DNA from: Oceanospirillum sp048264105
GTDB lineage: Bacteria; Pseudomonadota; Gammaproteobacteria; Pseudomonadales; Halomonadaceae
Assembly: GCA_048264105.1 (NCBI GenBank)
Contig: JBLXDJ010000008.1
Span: 1-64,000 of the forward strand
Reading direction: 5' to 3'
Length of the DNA: 64,000 nucleotides
Positions 7,719 to 16,591 of this stretch are shown piece after piece; the stretch's first letter is position 1; each line of letters starts with the position of its first letter. The position numbers were made by a program, and so were the translations under genes. The notes beneath the pieces are model-generated. The model had not been told where the DNA came from, ran no database searches, and worked only from the letters and a program-made list of their open reading frames with translations.

Positions 7719-10700
7719 AACAGCTCAAACGCATCGCACTGGTCCAGTTCTATCTACACGAAGCGGTTGATATTGAGGTAGCAGGAGCAACAGCCTTCTT
7801 AGGGCCAAATGGCTCTGGGAAATCGTCGACGCTCGATGCAATACAAATCGCAATGCTCGGGGGAAATCGGAATTACACACATTTTAATACCCAGTCGGTA
7901 TCAACCAAGCGGCGGCGAAGCTTAGCTGGCTATTGCCTTGGCATGCTCCGCAATCCAGAGAAAGACAGTGAAGTGATCGGGCGGGCGCGTGATGAGGCTC
8001 GAACTTACATCATGTTGGTCTTTGGCGATGATACGGAAACTGAATGGGTTTCTGCCGGAATTTGCATCGAGGCTGATGCAGAAACTGATGGGCACGAGGT
8101 TAAAGGCCTTTTCGTCCTTCCTGGGTTGGCTTTAAAAGCAGACGATTGCATTGTCTATGACGGCGACGACCAACGCCCCATCCCGTTCGCAGACTTTCGG
8201 GAAAATGTCCGGGAACAAGCCCGGAGCAAAGGGCGGACGCCCATCTTTACCGATAAATCGAGTGAGTATGTTCAGGAGCTGTTATACGCTCTGAATGGCG
8301 AGCGAATGCCTAATGCGCGACGGTTTATGTCGTCTTTCGTGAACTCGATGACCCTGAAGAATGTTGATTCAATCGATCAATTTGTCCGAGATTACGTGGT
8401 TGAGTCCAATCCAGTTGATATTGCAACGTTTCGCAAGCAGGTCGAACAGTTTATCGCATTGCGCGATTTGATCATGAAAACAAAGGCAAGAATCTCGCGG
8501 CTCGAAGACATCATTAATGGCTTTGAGCGCGCGCGCCAAGCGGAACGTCGAATCGCAACTCTTGAAGCCATAAAAGCGATTTTTAATGCCGAATGGCTGG
8601 GTGAGAAGATTGATGATATCGAAACCCAGATCGATACATTCCAAGACCAAACAAAAACAGCAGAAGGCCTTGCGGCTGATGCGAAAGAACAGCGAGATCA
8701 CAAACAAGAGGAAATTACCAAACTGAAGGTTCGCTTGGAGAGCGACCAAAATGAGCAGCTTCGGCAACGCCTCGAAGAACAGATTAGCTTTCAGCGCCAA
8801 ATAATTACAGCCTACCAACATTCGGATATATCTCGAGCGAACCGACTGATCTCTTCGCTAAGAGAATTGATCGACGAACCAGTTTTTTCTGAGATTCGAA
8901 GTCTTATGAGTACCGTAGTTGATGAGCTAGTCGAGGCTCGGGGAAATGAAAACTCGGGTAGCGCACTGAGCGAATCAATTGGGAAGCTCGACGGGGATCT
9001 CGCACATATTCGGGTCTTCTCTCAGTCTAATCTGGTCTCGATCCAAAAGAGGCAAAGTGAACTGGGTGAGGAGCGTGATGCAATTCGACGTCGGATTTCA
9101 GCAGCAGCTCAAACTGGGCGATTGTTGAATGATGGCGCAGCGCGGTTATTGGAGATACTTAATCACGCTGGTATGGAAGCTAAGCCCTTGTCGGCATTAT
9201 TACGCATTTCGGATCCAACTTGGGCACCTGCGCTGGAGGCGTATTTGGGTGCTGATCGTGATGCTCTGATTATAACGGAAGGGAATACCCGAGAGGCAGT
9301 CAAGCTGTTGCGTCAGGCAAAGCAGCAAGGCATCCAGGTAAACGGCGCAGCTATCATTCAGCCATTTCACCTACGCAATGTCGATACTTCCGCTAAAGGT
9401 GAGGAATTCGCATTGGGTGTTTTTGAGACCAATGACGATACGGCTCGTCGTTTCGTTTGGCAGAAGTTCGGAAGCATGCGCTTAGTCGATACTGAACTAG
9501 AACTCGAGACTCATTCAAGAGCAATCACCCGCGACGGAATGTTGAGCCAGGGAGGTCTAACTAAATCCATCCGCATCGCACCGATAAGCGATCTTCGTAT
9601 AGGCAGGGAAGTTCAAGATACATCGCAATTATCGCGACATGCAGCGGAACTCCAAGGAGAGCTGGAGCAGCTTGAGAAGCAAAGGAAACGCGTTGAAGAG
9701 CTAGAAAAAGCTCTAGCCACGAACGCCAACGATGACGATCAAGGCATCACTGAGAAGCTTGCAGAGGCCAATAAGGTGATCAACCAGGCATATCAGCAGC
9801 TCAAGGGCCTCGATGTCTCACACCTGGATGAGTTGCGATCTCTCCTTAGTGCTGCTGCCTTGCAATACTCAGAATACGACAATCAGTATACGGAGCATCA
9901 TGGACTCGCGGCAGGGTTGAAAGAGAAAATAGATCAATATGGGACGCTGAAAGAGCAACTAGAACAAAAGATACCTGTAATTCGCCAAGCTGAACGAGAA
10001 GCTGTAGCCAATGTTTTAGTCGATAAAGAATGGCTGGACAGCATGAAAGATGAGATTGAGCGTGCCGAAACCAGCTATGATCTTCGGCTTAAAGAGGTGG
10101 ATAGGAAACTTGAATACCACACCCCCCGCTTGAGGAATGCCGAGGAAAGCGCTTCTCTTGAACTTGCCCGCTATGTCCAGGACGAGCGTTTGGATGTGCA
10201 AGTTCCCAATATGGAATGGCATGAACGTTATGAATGGACACTAGAGGAAAAGACGAAGCTTTTTAATACCAAATTGCACCGGTACGAGGAGGAAGCTGAG
10301 TTAGCCCGTCAGGCATCCGAGGAAACGTTGCGCTCAGACATTGCCATGTCTCTTCATGACCGATTCAAAGAAATGGAGTTGGAGCGCCGAGAGCGAAATA
10401 AAATACTTGAATCATGTCCGTCCTTCACCGGCGGAGAGCGTTACAAGTTCTCGGCCAAGGTTGTGCCGCAATACGAAGCCTTTGTGCGATACATCAACCA
10501 GATAGCTCAAGACGATAACAATTTTTCTTTGTTCGCCGAAAACCCCGATGAGATTGATGAAACACTCCGCAATCTCGTGGACGCCGCTGCTGAATCTGGT
10601 AATGCTAGTGGCATTCTAGATTACAGACAGTTTTATACCTTTGATTTAGATATCTTGGTCGATGGTAAAAGAGTGGATCGTATGAGTAATCGGCAAGGGG

Positions 10701-11137
10701 CAGGTTCCAATGGTGAACACATAGCGCCGATGTATGTTGCCGCAGGGGCTGCTCTTGCAAAAGCTTATAGGCTACACAGTAACAAAGGAAAACAACGGGG
10801 TATTGGCCTGATTTGTCTTGATGAGGCTTTCCATGGCATGGACACAATCAACGCTATCGCCACAGCTCGTTTCCTTCAAAGCATCGGCTTGCAGCTTATT
10901 ATGGCGGGCCCGGAGCTTGAACGCACCAAGCTGGCACCTGTAACACAGACCATCTATGACCTGGATCGAGAAGGGCTGGATCTCCAAATGGAACGAACCA
11001 AATTCAAGGAAGCAGCCAACAAACTGATGGTAAGTGATATGCCTGATGAGAACCCGGAAGTTATGAAAGGCGCTTACCATCAACTTGGACTTGAACATCT
11101 TACAGAAAATGTAGTTCCGAACAATGGTGGACAATGA
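7715..11137 (+). CDS. jetC: Wadjet subunit JetC (SMC/MukB-like ATPase)
   Basis: 1,140-residue SMC-like motor. Walker A is GPNGSGKSS at 30-38, the signature region SNRQGAGSNGE lies near 991-1001, and Walker B ends in LDEAFHGMD with Asp1036 and Glu1037. Long coiled-coil arms flank a hinge near 490-560 (PTWAPALEAYLGADRDALII). ATP hydrolysis drives loop extrusion on circular DNA until JetD can cut. The GTG start overlaps the jetB stop and follows AAGGAGAG. All ATPase motifs appear intact, so the system is probably active. It is distinguished from SbcC and MukB by its operon partners. Confidence 0.9.
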   Translation: MKQLKRIALVQFYLHEAVDIEVAGATAFLGPNGSGKSSTLDAIQIAMLGGNRNYTHFNTQSVSTKRRRSLAGYCLGMLRNPEKDSEVIGRARDEARTYIMLVFGDDTETEWVSAGICIEADAETDGHEVKGLFVLPGLALKADDCIVYDGDDQRPIPFADFRENVREQARSKGRTPIFTDKSSEYVQELLYALNGERMPNARRFMSSFVNSMTLKNVDSIDQFVRDYVVESNPVDIATFRKQVEQFIALRDLIMKTKARISRLEDIINGFERARQAERRIATLEAIKAIFNAEWLGEKIDDIETQIDTFQDQTKTAEGLAADAKEQRDHKQEEITKLKVRLESDQNEQLRQRLEEQISFQRQIITAYQHSDISRANRLISSLRELIDEPVFSEIRSLMSTVVDELVEARGNENSGSALSESIGKLDGDLAHIRVFSQSNLVSIQKRQSELGEERDAIRRRISAAAQTGRLLNDGAARLLEILNHAGMEAKPLSALLRISDPTWAPALEAYLGADRDALIITEGNTREAVKLLRQAKQQGIQVNGAAIIQPFHLRNVDTSAKGEEFALGVFETNDDTARRFVWQKFGSMRLVDTELELETHSRAITRDGMLSQGGLTKSIRIAPISDLRIGREVQDTSQLSRHAAELQGELEQLEKQRKRVEELEKALATNANDDDQGITEKLAEANKVINQAYQQLKGLDVSHLDELRSLLSAAALQYSEYDNQYTEHHGLAAGLKEKIDQYGTLKEQLEQKIPVIRQAEREAVANVLVDKEWLDSMKDEIERAETSYDLRLKEVDRKLEYHTPRLRNAEESASLELARYVQDERLDVQVPNMEWHERYEWTLEEKTKLFNTKLHRYEEEAELARQASEETLRSDIAMSLHDRFKEMELERRERNKILESCPSFTGGERYKFSAKVVPQYEAFVRYINQIAQDDNNFSLFAENPDEIDETLRNLVDAAAESGNASGILDYRQFYTFDLDILVDGKRVDRMSNRQGAGSNGEHIAPMYVAAGAALAKAYRLHSNKGKQRGIGLICLDEAFHGMDTINAIATARFLQSIGLQLIMAGPELERTKLAPVTQTIYDLDREGLDLQMERTKFKEAANKLMVSDMPDENPEVMKGAYHQLGLEHLTENVVPNNGGQ

Positions 11138-12372
11138 TGCTGCGCTCAGGAGCAGATGCATGTGATGAGAGTATGCGTCGCCTTATCAAAAAAGCTGCTC
11201 GTGCTGTTTTCGCTGATGGCAAACTTGAACCGTCAGTAGAAAAAATTTCGGTAAGCTTTCCTGCGACGAATTCGAGTTTGAAGGAGTACTATTGCCTCGA
11301 GCGCTTTGCAGACCGGGAAGAGTATCATGCGCGACTTCAGATCTACTCAAATGCAAAAGCAATAAGGATTGATTGGGACGCCGGCGCAGGAGAGAAAGGG
11401 CAGCTTTCGAGAGTAACGTTGCTAGATCCTAAAGCAGTGGTGAGTGTTCTTGGCGAAGAGTTACCCTGGGACGTTGCCAGGCGAGCCATCACAAAGATAG
11501 CGTCTGTAGCTAAAGAAGGGCTTCCTGACGTTGACCATATTATCGAAGCCTGGCGTCTGGGTAAGTCTCCAGCAGGTGTGTCAGCGGAGCGTGCTGATCA
11601 ACTGACCGACAGCATGAGGGTCATTGGTGCTGCGCAAAAACTTTGTGAAAGTGGGCAGGATGTACTGCTCCGCAAGCTAAGCGCCAGATTATTCAGTGAT
11701 AGTAAACGGATAGAAACACTCTCTCGCCAGCTTGCTTTCCTTCTTGGAGAGCCCGCAGAAACCGAAGAAGAGGATGTTTTTGCGCGGTTAGGCCTAGTAA
11801 AGCATCCTCAGCCTATGCTTCTGACCGGCCCACCGGATTGTAGCATTCAAATTGAAGGGGGAGTTATTCCTCTGGTATCCCCCTATCTAGGCTTACGACC
11901 GGACACTATCAAAGGTCTGGTCACTTCAAATGGACCTATTCGACGTATTCTCACCATTGAGAATCTTGCGAGCTTCAACGAAGCAGCTGACAGTGCAAAA
12001 AAAGAGAAGGACTTGCTGATCGTTTATATTGCTGGAAACCCTACACCATCTTTTCTCGCGGCTTACAATCGAATAGTTGCTTCTTTGGAGCTCTCCGAGC
12101 TCTTGCATTGGGGCGACATTGATGTAGGAGGGTTTAGGATTGCAGCAAGATTAGCCGATAGCATCAAATCTACCGGCTATAGTCTTAAGCTTTGGCGGAT
12201 GAACCCATTGGAAGTAGCTCTGGATCAGCAAAAGACTGTCCCAGAAAAGAAAGTCGAAGAAGTATCAACAATATGCAGGGATTATGGATGGTGGGAGGAA
12301 GATGAAGGAATCCAGAGTAATCCAGTGTTTCAGGAGCAAGAATTCCTCGACTGGGTTCCTCCGCAAGATTAA
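11134..12372 (+). CDS. jetD: Wadjet nuclease subunit JetD (TOPRIM, DUF3322/DUF2220)
   Basis: 412 residues. The C-terminal half is a topoisomerase VI A/TOPRIM-type nuclease domain: LTIENLASF supplies the general-base Glu276, and HWGDIDVGGF supplies the metal-binding Asp328 and Asp330. The N-terminal half (SVSFPATNSSLKEYYC onward) matches the arm-like DUF3322 region. JetD makes the double-strand cut once JetABC has reeled in the plasmid. The ATG overlaps the jetC stop as ATGA. The catalytic residues are complete. It is the last island gene, and about 196 non-coding bases separate its stop from the comM junction. Confidence 0.9.
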   Translation: MMLRSGADACDESMRRLIKKAARAVFADGKLEPSVEKISVSFPATNSSLKEYYCLERFADREEYHARLQIYSNAKAIRIDWDAGAGEKGQLSRVTLLDPKAVVSVLGEELPWDVARRAITKIASVAKEGLPDVDHIIEAWRLGKSPAGVSAERADQLTDSMRVIGAAQKLCESGQDVLLRKLSARLFSDSKRIETLSRQLAFLLGEPAETEEEDVFARLGLVKHPQPMLLTGPPDCSIQIEGGVIPLVSPYLGLRPDTIKGLVTSNGPIRRILTIENLASFNEAADSAKKEKDLLIVYIAGNPTPSFLAAYNRIVASLELSELLHWGDIDVGGFRIAARLADSIKSTGYSLKLWRMNPLEVALDQQKTVPEKKVEEVSTICRDYGWWEEDEGIQSNPVFQEQEFLDWVPPQD

Positions 12373-12550
12373 ATGAGAACATAGTTTACTGATAGACGCT
12401 GAAAACTTTCCTGTCTACAAGCTTTCAAGCTTAATTTTAAGGCCTCTTGCGGGTTGTGAATGGGTATTGATCTTCTATACACACATTAGTTCGCGCCTAA
12501 TCATTATCATTTATCGATATATATAATCAATTTGCTATATGCAGTATCAA

Positions 12551-12573
12551 GGTAAACTGTTTCTTACACCGCC
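12551..12573. repeat. Island terminus and candidate target duplication in comM
   Basis: On the minus strand the island opens TGTAAGAAACAGTTTACC (12568 to 12551). An AGTTTAC word recurs at 12383-12389, soon after the jetD stop, and may be part of an internal transposase-binding site. CCGCC at 12569-12573 is the candidate five-base duplication, to be matched at the unseen end. The intervening 12373-12550 sequence is A/T-rich and gene-free. Confidence 0.45.
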
Positions 12574-13419
12574 TCCGACTAAGGCAACGCCGGAGGCGGT
12601 GTGATGCGGGCTGCGGAAGGGGCGTTGTCCCCATTCATCCATGGAAAAACGACCGGATACGGATGCCAGCGCCATCACCTCCAGCGCATCCTGCTCACTC
12701 ATTTTTGGCAGGATGCCACCGAGGCGGCTGGCGAGCAGGGTTTTCCCCGTGCCCGGCGGGCCAACCAGCAACAGGTGGTGATTTCCCGCAGCGGCGATTT
12801 CCAGAGCGCGCCTTGCCTGAAACTGACCTTTCACATCCGCCAGATCCGGCTGGTCTTTTAACAGGGTGTAGCGTTTCTGAGATTCCAGCTGATGCAGGGG
12901 CAGTTCATCCTGCCCATGCAGCATAGCGGTGACCGCTAAAAGGTGAGGGGCGGTCATCACTATATTGGCTTCCGGAAGTGAGGCTTCATCGCCATTACCG
13001 GAAGGCACCAACATGGTTCGTCCCGCCTGAGCGCAGGCTAAGGCTGCGGGAAGAATGCCCGATACAGGACGAAGTTCAGCAGAAAGGGAGAGTTCGCCAT
13101 AGCATTCAAACTCGGTCAGGCGCTCGGCGGGAATCTGGCTGGAGGCGGCCAGAACACCCAGTGCGATGGCCAGATCGTAACGACCACCCTCTTTGGGCAG
13201 ATCAGCCGGAGCGAGGTTGACCGTGATCCGGCGCTGGGGATATTCAAAACCGGCATTGATCAGGGCGCTGCGCACACGGTCTTTACTTTCGCGCACGGCG
13301 GTTTCCGGCATGCCGACAATGGCGAGACCGGGCAGACCGTTGGTGAGATGAACTTCGATGCGCACTTCCGGGGCGTCGATACCCACAGAAGCGCGGCTAT
13401 AGATGACAGCCAGTGTCAT
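12569..13419 (-). pseudogene. comM: comM/yifB 5' fragment, split by the island
   Basis: ComM is a hexameric AAA+ helicase that promotes branch migration during natural transformation. The fragment starts normally (MTLAVIYSRASVGIDAPEV), has the Lon-like N-terminal domain and Walker A GPPGTGKT, and reaches SPHHTASGVALVGGG. It then runs into the island after about 284 codons and stops six codons later (VRNSLP). Full-length ComM is about 500 residues, so the Walker B, the sensors and the C-terminal domain are missing. The rest should lie beyond the left island end. A functional protein is unlikely unless the island excises precisely. Confidence 0.92.
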
Positions 13420-13556
13420 AGCACGACTCCTTGTGCGTTGAGGTTGGGTTGTCTGACCCGCTTCTTTCTATCCGTTAAAGAAGCTGCCGTGTGAACGGCT
13501 CGGTATTTACCGGACAGTAAAACCGGATAACAACATTAACCGGCCAACAACAGAGG

Positions 13557-13829
13557 TTACTTCTGCTGCTCTTTATCGGCTAACTGAGCAACGATCGTTT
13601 CCAGTTGGGCGACCTGAGCTTCCAGTGCATCGGCTTTAGCGCGGGTGCGCAGCAGAATTTCGCTCTGAATATCAAACTCTTCCCGGGTCACCAGATTCAG
13701 TTTAGCAAATACGTTCTCCGCCACGGATTGCATCTGACGTTTCAGTTCAGCTTCGCCGGGGAGACCGGCACCGGAGAATTTTTCACCCATCTGGCGGGTC
13801 AGCTCAGAGATCATTTCAGGTTTTAACAT
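13557..13829 (-). CDS. ubiK: UbiK/YqiC family ubiquinone biosynthesis accessory factor
   Basis: 90 residues with the BMFP layout: an amphipathic N-terminal half (MLKPEMISELTRQMGEKFSG) and a C-terminal coiled coil (REEFDIQSEILLRTRAKADA onward). UbiK assists aerobic coenzyme Q synthesis together with UbiJ, probably by bringing lipid intermediates to the Ubi complex at the membrane. Position between yifB and glnK is common in gammaproteobacteria. 13420-13556 between it and comM holds no recognisable element. Confidence 0.88.
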   Translation of the reverse strand: MLKPEMISELTRQMGEKFSGAGLPGEAELKRQMQSVAENVFAKLNLVTREEFDIQSEILLRTRAKADALEAQVAQLETIVAQLADKEQQK

Positions 13830-13972
13830 CGTGGACGCTCATCAGTTGCTTGATTTCAGTGGTTCAGCGGCTTCTGTTCCGTGCCAAAAGCCTGCGGTGC
13901 AGTGTATCACTTTACGTGCTTTTGCTCCGTTCCGGTTTTGCCCTGTTATGCGGCTTTGTGGTGCGCAGTTCG

Positions 13973-13989
13973 TGCACAAAAACAGTGCG
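13973..13989. promoter_or_regulatory. NtrC-type enhancer site for glnK-amtB
   Basis: TGCAC-N7-GTGCG matches the NtrC consensus TGCAC-N7-GTGCA with one mismatch. It lies about 118 bases upstream of the sigma54 -24 element, a normal enhancer distance. The surrounding 13830-14252 region contains no gene, only this site, the promoter below and the start region of ubiK. Confidence 0.6.
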
Positions 13990-14106
13990 CAATAGGTTTG
14001 TTTGGAAATTTGTCGGTGCAGTGTTTTTTCTGTTTCGGTGCGATCTGATCGGCTTGATCGGTGGTTTTAACTCCTAGTGTTATGAAAAACATAGGTTTTT
14101 TCTTAT

Positions 14107-14122
14107 TGGCACACCCTATGCA
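14107..14122 (+). promoter_or_regulatory. Sigma54 promoter of glnK-amtB
   Basis: TGGCACACCCTATGCA has the -24 GG and -12 GC exactly ten bases apart. It lies about 130 bases before the glnK ATG. With the NtrC site upstream it predicts transcription under nitrogen limitation. Confidence 0.75.
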
Positions 14123-14252
14123 AAACCCGAGGTATGTTGGCGAGAGTGCATTGAGCAAGCGGTGCACCGCGAGAAAGCCACACCTTAGACCAAAAATTAT
14201 GGACAACAATTCAATCTGATAAGCACGTTAAGCGTGCCGTAGGGGTAAACCA

Positions 14253-14591
14253 ATGAAGCTGGTCACTGCAGTCATTAAGCCGTTCAAACTGGACGATGTA
14301 CGTGAAGCCTTATCCGATATCGGTATCCAGGGGATCACGGTCACTGAAGTTAAAGGTTTTGGCCGCCAGAAGGGTCACACCGAGTTATATCGCGGTGCGG
14401 AATACGTGGTGGATTTTCTGCCAAAAGTAAAACTGGAAGTTGCGGTTTCCGGTGATCAGGTTGACCAGGTGGTTGAAGCGGTCACTAACGCAGCGAACAC
14501 GGGCAAGATCGGCGATGGCAAGATTTTCATCACCGCTCTTGAAGAGATTGTTCGTATCCGTACCGGCGAACGCGGCACAGACGCTATCTAA
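14253..14591 (+). CDS. glnK: Nitrogen regulatory protein P-II (GlnK), copy 1
   Basis: 112-residue P-II trimer subunit. The T-loop holds the uridylylation site Tyr51 in ELYRGAEYVVDF, and the C-loop reads RIRTGERGTDAI. It reports 2-oxoglutarate, ATP/ADP and nitrogen status, and blocks the AmtB channel when deuridylylated. It precedes amtB by 46 bases in a sigma54-driven operon, the standard GlnK setting. A second, very similar P-II gene follows amtB. Confidence 0.95.
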   Translation: MKLVTAVIKPFKLDDVREALSDIGIQGITVTEVKGFGRQKGHTELYRGAEYVVDFLPKVKLEVAVSGDQVDQVVEAVTNAANTGKIGDGKIFITALEEIVRIRTGERGTDAI

Positions 14592-14637
14592 GTCGCTTAC
14601 TAGCTAAAAAAGAATTCAGCCTTCGGAGGGCCTTCCA

Positions 14638-15879
14638 ATGGAAGATTTAGTACAAGTCAAGTATGCACTTGATACCTTTTATTTCCTGATCTGTGGTGCG
14701 CTGGTGATGTGGATGGCGGCAGGTTTCGCCATGCTGGAAGCCGGTCTGGTTCGAGCCAAAAACACGACAGAGATTCTGACTAAGAACGTCGCGCTGTATG
14801 CGATCGCCTGTACCATGTATCTGCTTTGCGGTTACTTCATTATGTACAGCGGTGATGCTGGCGGCATCCTGCCTAATCTGGGTTTCCTGATTGGCGAAGA
14901 GAATACAACTGAAGCGGTTCTGGCCAGCGGTGGTGATACTTACTACTCAGCACGTTCAGACTTCTTCTTCCAGGTGGTATTCGTAGCGACTGCGATGTCT
15001 ATCGTATCCGGTGCGGTTGCTGAGCGTATGAAGCTGTGGGCTTTCCTGAGCTTTGCGGTTGTGATGACAGGCTTCATCTACCCTGTTTCCGGTTACTGGA
15101 CCTGGGGCGGCGGTTTCCTGAGCGAAGCGGGTTTCTCTGACTTTGCAGGTTCCGGTATCGTTCACATGGCAGGTGCTGCTGCTGCTCTGGCTGGTGTACT
15201 GCTGCTGGGTGCCCGTAAAGGCAAATACGGTCCGAATGGTCAGATCAATGCGATTCCGGGCAGCAACATGCCTCTGGCAACGCTGGGTACGTTCATTCTG
15301 TGGATGGGTTGGTTCGGCTTCAACGGTGGTTCTGAGCTGAAACTGTCTGATGTGGGTGAAGCAAACGCGGTAGCACAGGTTTTCGTAAACACTAACGCAG
15401 CGGCTGCTGGTGGTGCGATTGCGGCTCTGATCCTAGCTCGCCTGTGGTTCCGCAAAGCGGATCTGACCATGGTACTGAACGGTGCACTGGCTGGTCTGGT
15501 AGCGATTACTGCTGATCCTCTGTCGCCAACGGCTTTCGCTTCTACCCTGATCGGTGGCATTGGTGGTCTGCTGGTGGTGTTCTCCATCATCGCTCTGGAC
15601 AAGCTGCGTATCGATGATCCTGTAGGTGCGATCTCTGTACACGGTGTTGTGGGTATCTGGGGTCTGCTGGCTGTACCACTGAACAATGTTGATGCGACCT
15701 TCTCTGCACAGCTGCTGGGTATCATCTCTATCTTCGGCTGGGTATTCGTAGCAAGCCTGATCGTATGGAGCATCCTGAAAGCAGTGATCGGCATCCGTGT
15801 CTCTGAAGAAGAAGAGTACGAAGGTGTGGATATCGCTGAGTGTGGTCTGGAAGCTTACCCTGAGTTCACTAAAGGTTAA
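14638..15879 (+). CDS. amtB: Ammonium transporter AmtB
   Basis: 413-residue trimeric ammonium channel of the inner membrane with about eleven helices. The twin-histidine pore is visible in SGIVHMAGAAAALAG and SVHGVVGIWGLL. The N-terminus lacks the long signal peptide seen in enteric AmtB. A ribosome site, GGAGGG, precedes the ATG. Its codon usage is strongly biased toward frequent codons, pointing to high expression. It is co-transcribed with glnK and flanked by two P-II genes, either of which could gate the channel. Confidence 0.96.
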   Translation: MEDLVQVKYALDTFYFLICGALVMWMAAGFAMLEAGLVRAKNTTEILTKNVALYAIACTMYLLCGYFIMYSGDAGGILPNLGFLIGEENTTEAVLASGGDTYYSARSDFFFQVVFVATAMSIVSGAVAERMKLWAFLSFAVVMTGFIYPVSGYWTWGGGFLSEAGFSDFAGSGIVHMAGAAAALAGVLLLGARKGKYGPNGQINAIPGSNMPLATLGTFILWMGWFGFNGGSELKLSDVGEANAVAQVFVNTNAAAAGGAIAALILARLWFRKADLTMVLNGALAGLVAITADPLSPTAFASTLIGGIGGLLVVFSIIALDKLRIDDPVGAISVHGVVGIWGLLAVPLNNVDATFSAQLLGIISIFGWVFVASLIVWSILKAVIGIRVSEEEEYEGVDIAECGLEAYPEFTKG

Positions 15880-16018
15880 GTTAAGAACACAAAGAGCCGA
15901 ACGCTCTGTAAGCAAGACAAGGTTTAATCACTGAGAGTTAAACCAACAAAAATAAGAGCACGACTCAATAAAGAAAAAGACAAGATTAAATATATAGAGG
16001 TTTAGCCTCAAAAAGCTT

Positions 16019-16045
16019 AAGGGTACCGGTCTGGTACCCTTTTTT
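16019..16045 (+). terminator. Rho-independent terminator after amtB
   Basis: GGGTACC-GGTCT-GGTACCC followed by six Ts. It separates amtB from the second P-II gene, which therefore needs its own promoter. I found no sigma54 motif there. Confidence 0.85.
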
Positions 16046-16158
16046 ATTGTCAACAATAACAGTATGCTATTGGCAGATTAAACAGGGGATGCACACCAGA
16101 CCTGTCCACTAATTCTTACCGGCTCGCGAGCTGGGACCGTTTTCACAGGAGTACAACA

Positions 16159-16497
16159 ATGAAACTGGTTACTGCAATTATTAAACCGTTCAAGCTGGAC
16201 GATGTGCGTGAATCTCTTTCTGAGATTGGTGTTCAGGGTATTACCGTAACGGAAGTTAAAGGTTTTGGTCGTCAGAAAGGTCACACTGAGCTGTACCGTG
16301 GTGCAGAGTACGTTGTGGATTTCCTGCCGAAGGTAAAAATTGAGATCGCAGTGGGTGATGATGTGGTTGATCAGGTGATCGAGGCGATCACTAAAGTGGC
16401 CAACACCGGTAAGATCGGCGACGGTAAGATCTTTGTGTCTGCACTGGAACAAGTGATCCGTATCCGTACCGGCGAAAGCGGAACTGACGCCGTTTAA
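16159..16497 (+). CDS. Nitrogen regulatory protein P-II, copy 2
   Basis: 112 residues, near identical to copy 1, with Tyr51 in the same T-loop context and the C-loop RIRTGESGTDAV. Differences cluster at about residues 71-76 (AVGDDVVDQ against AVSGDQVDQ) and at the C-terminus. An AGGAG lies eight bases before the ATG. It is set off by terminators on both sides, so it is a monocistronic unit. It could be glnB-like (controlling GlnE/NtrB) or a second glnK. The sequence does not separate the two. Confidence 0.93.
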   Translation: MKLVTAIIKPFKLDDVRESLSEIGVQGITVTEVKGFGRQKGHTELYRGAEYVVDFLPKVKIEIAVGDDVVDQVIEAITKVANTGKIGDGKIFVSALEQVIRIRTGESGTDAV

Positions 16498-16522
16498 TCA
16501 GTCTGCTGATACGACCCGATAT

Positions 16523-16562
16523 AAAAAAACGGCTCAGAGTGAAAACTCTGAGCCGTTTTTTT
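16523..16562. terminator. Bidirectional terminator
   Basis: An 11-base-pair stem, CGGCTCAGAGT/ACTCTGAGCCG, has a GAAA loop, an A-run before it and a T-run after it. It serves both the second P-II gene (plus) and the copper chaperone gene (minus). Confidence 0.9.
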
Positions 16563-16591
16563 GTTCGTTATCGAACGGGGTGATGCTGAGC

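Larger units (their letters stand above)
1..12568. mobile_element. Right part of a Tn7-like genomic island inserted in comM
   Basis: The island interrupts comM/yifB: the comM reading frame, read leftward from 13419, is intact to its GGG motif and is then replaced by unrelated sequence at about 12568. The last island bases read TTCTTACA, matching the TGT...ACA termini of Tn7-like elements. The next five bases, CCGCC, are the candidate target duplication. A TnsE-like gene and a Wadjet defence operon lie inside, typical of Tn7-like cargo. comM is the established target of AbaR/Tn6022-type members. The other end, the core transposase genes and the rest of comM must lie upstream of the window. Shifting the boundary by one base gives a duplication ACCGC instead, so the exact edge is not fixed. 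Confidence 0.7.

Noticed and set aside
12373..12568. Small RNA or gene between jetD and comM
   Set aside because: A/T-rich, no frame with a start signal, no stable hairpin; best explained as transposon end sequence.
16076..16158. Search for a sigma54 promoter before the second P-II gene
   Set aside because: TGGCAGATTAAACAGG has the GG but no GC at the -12 position.
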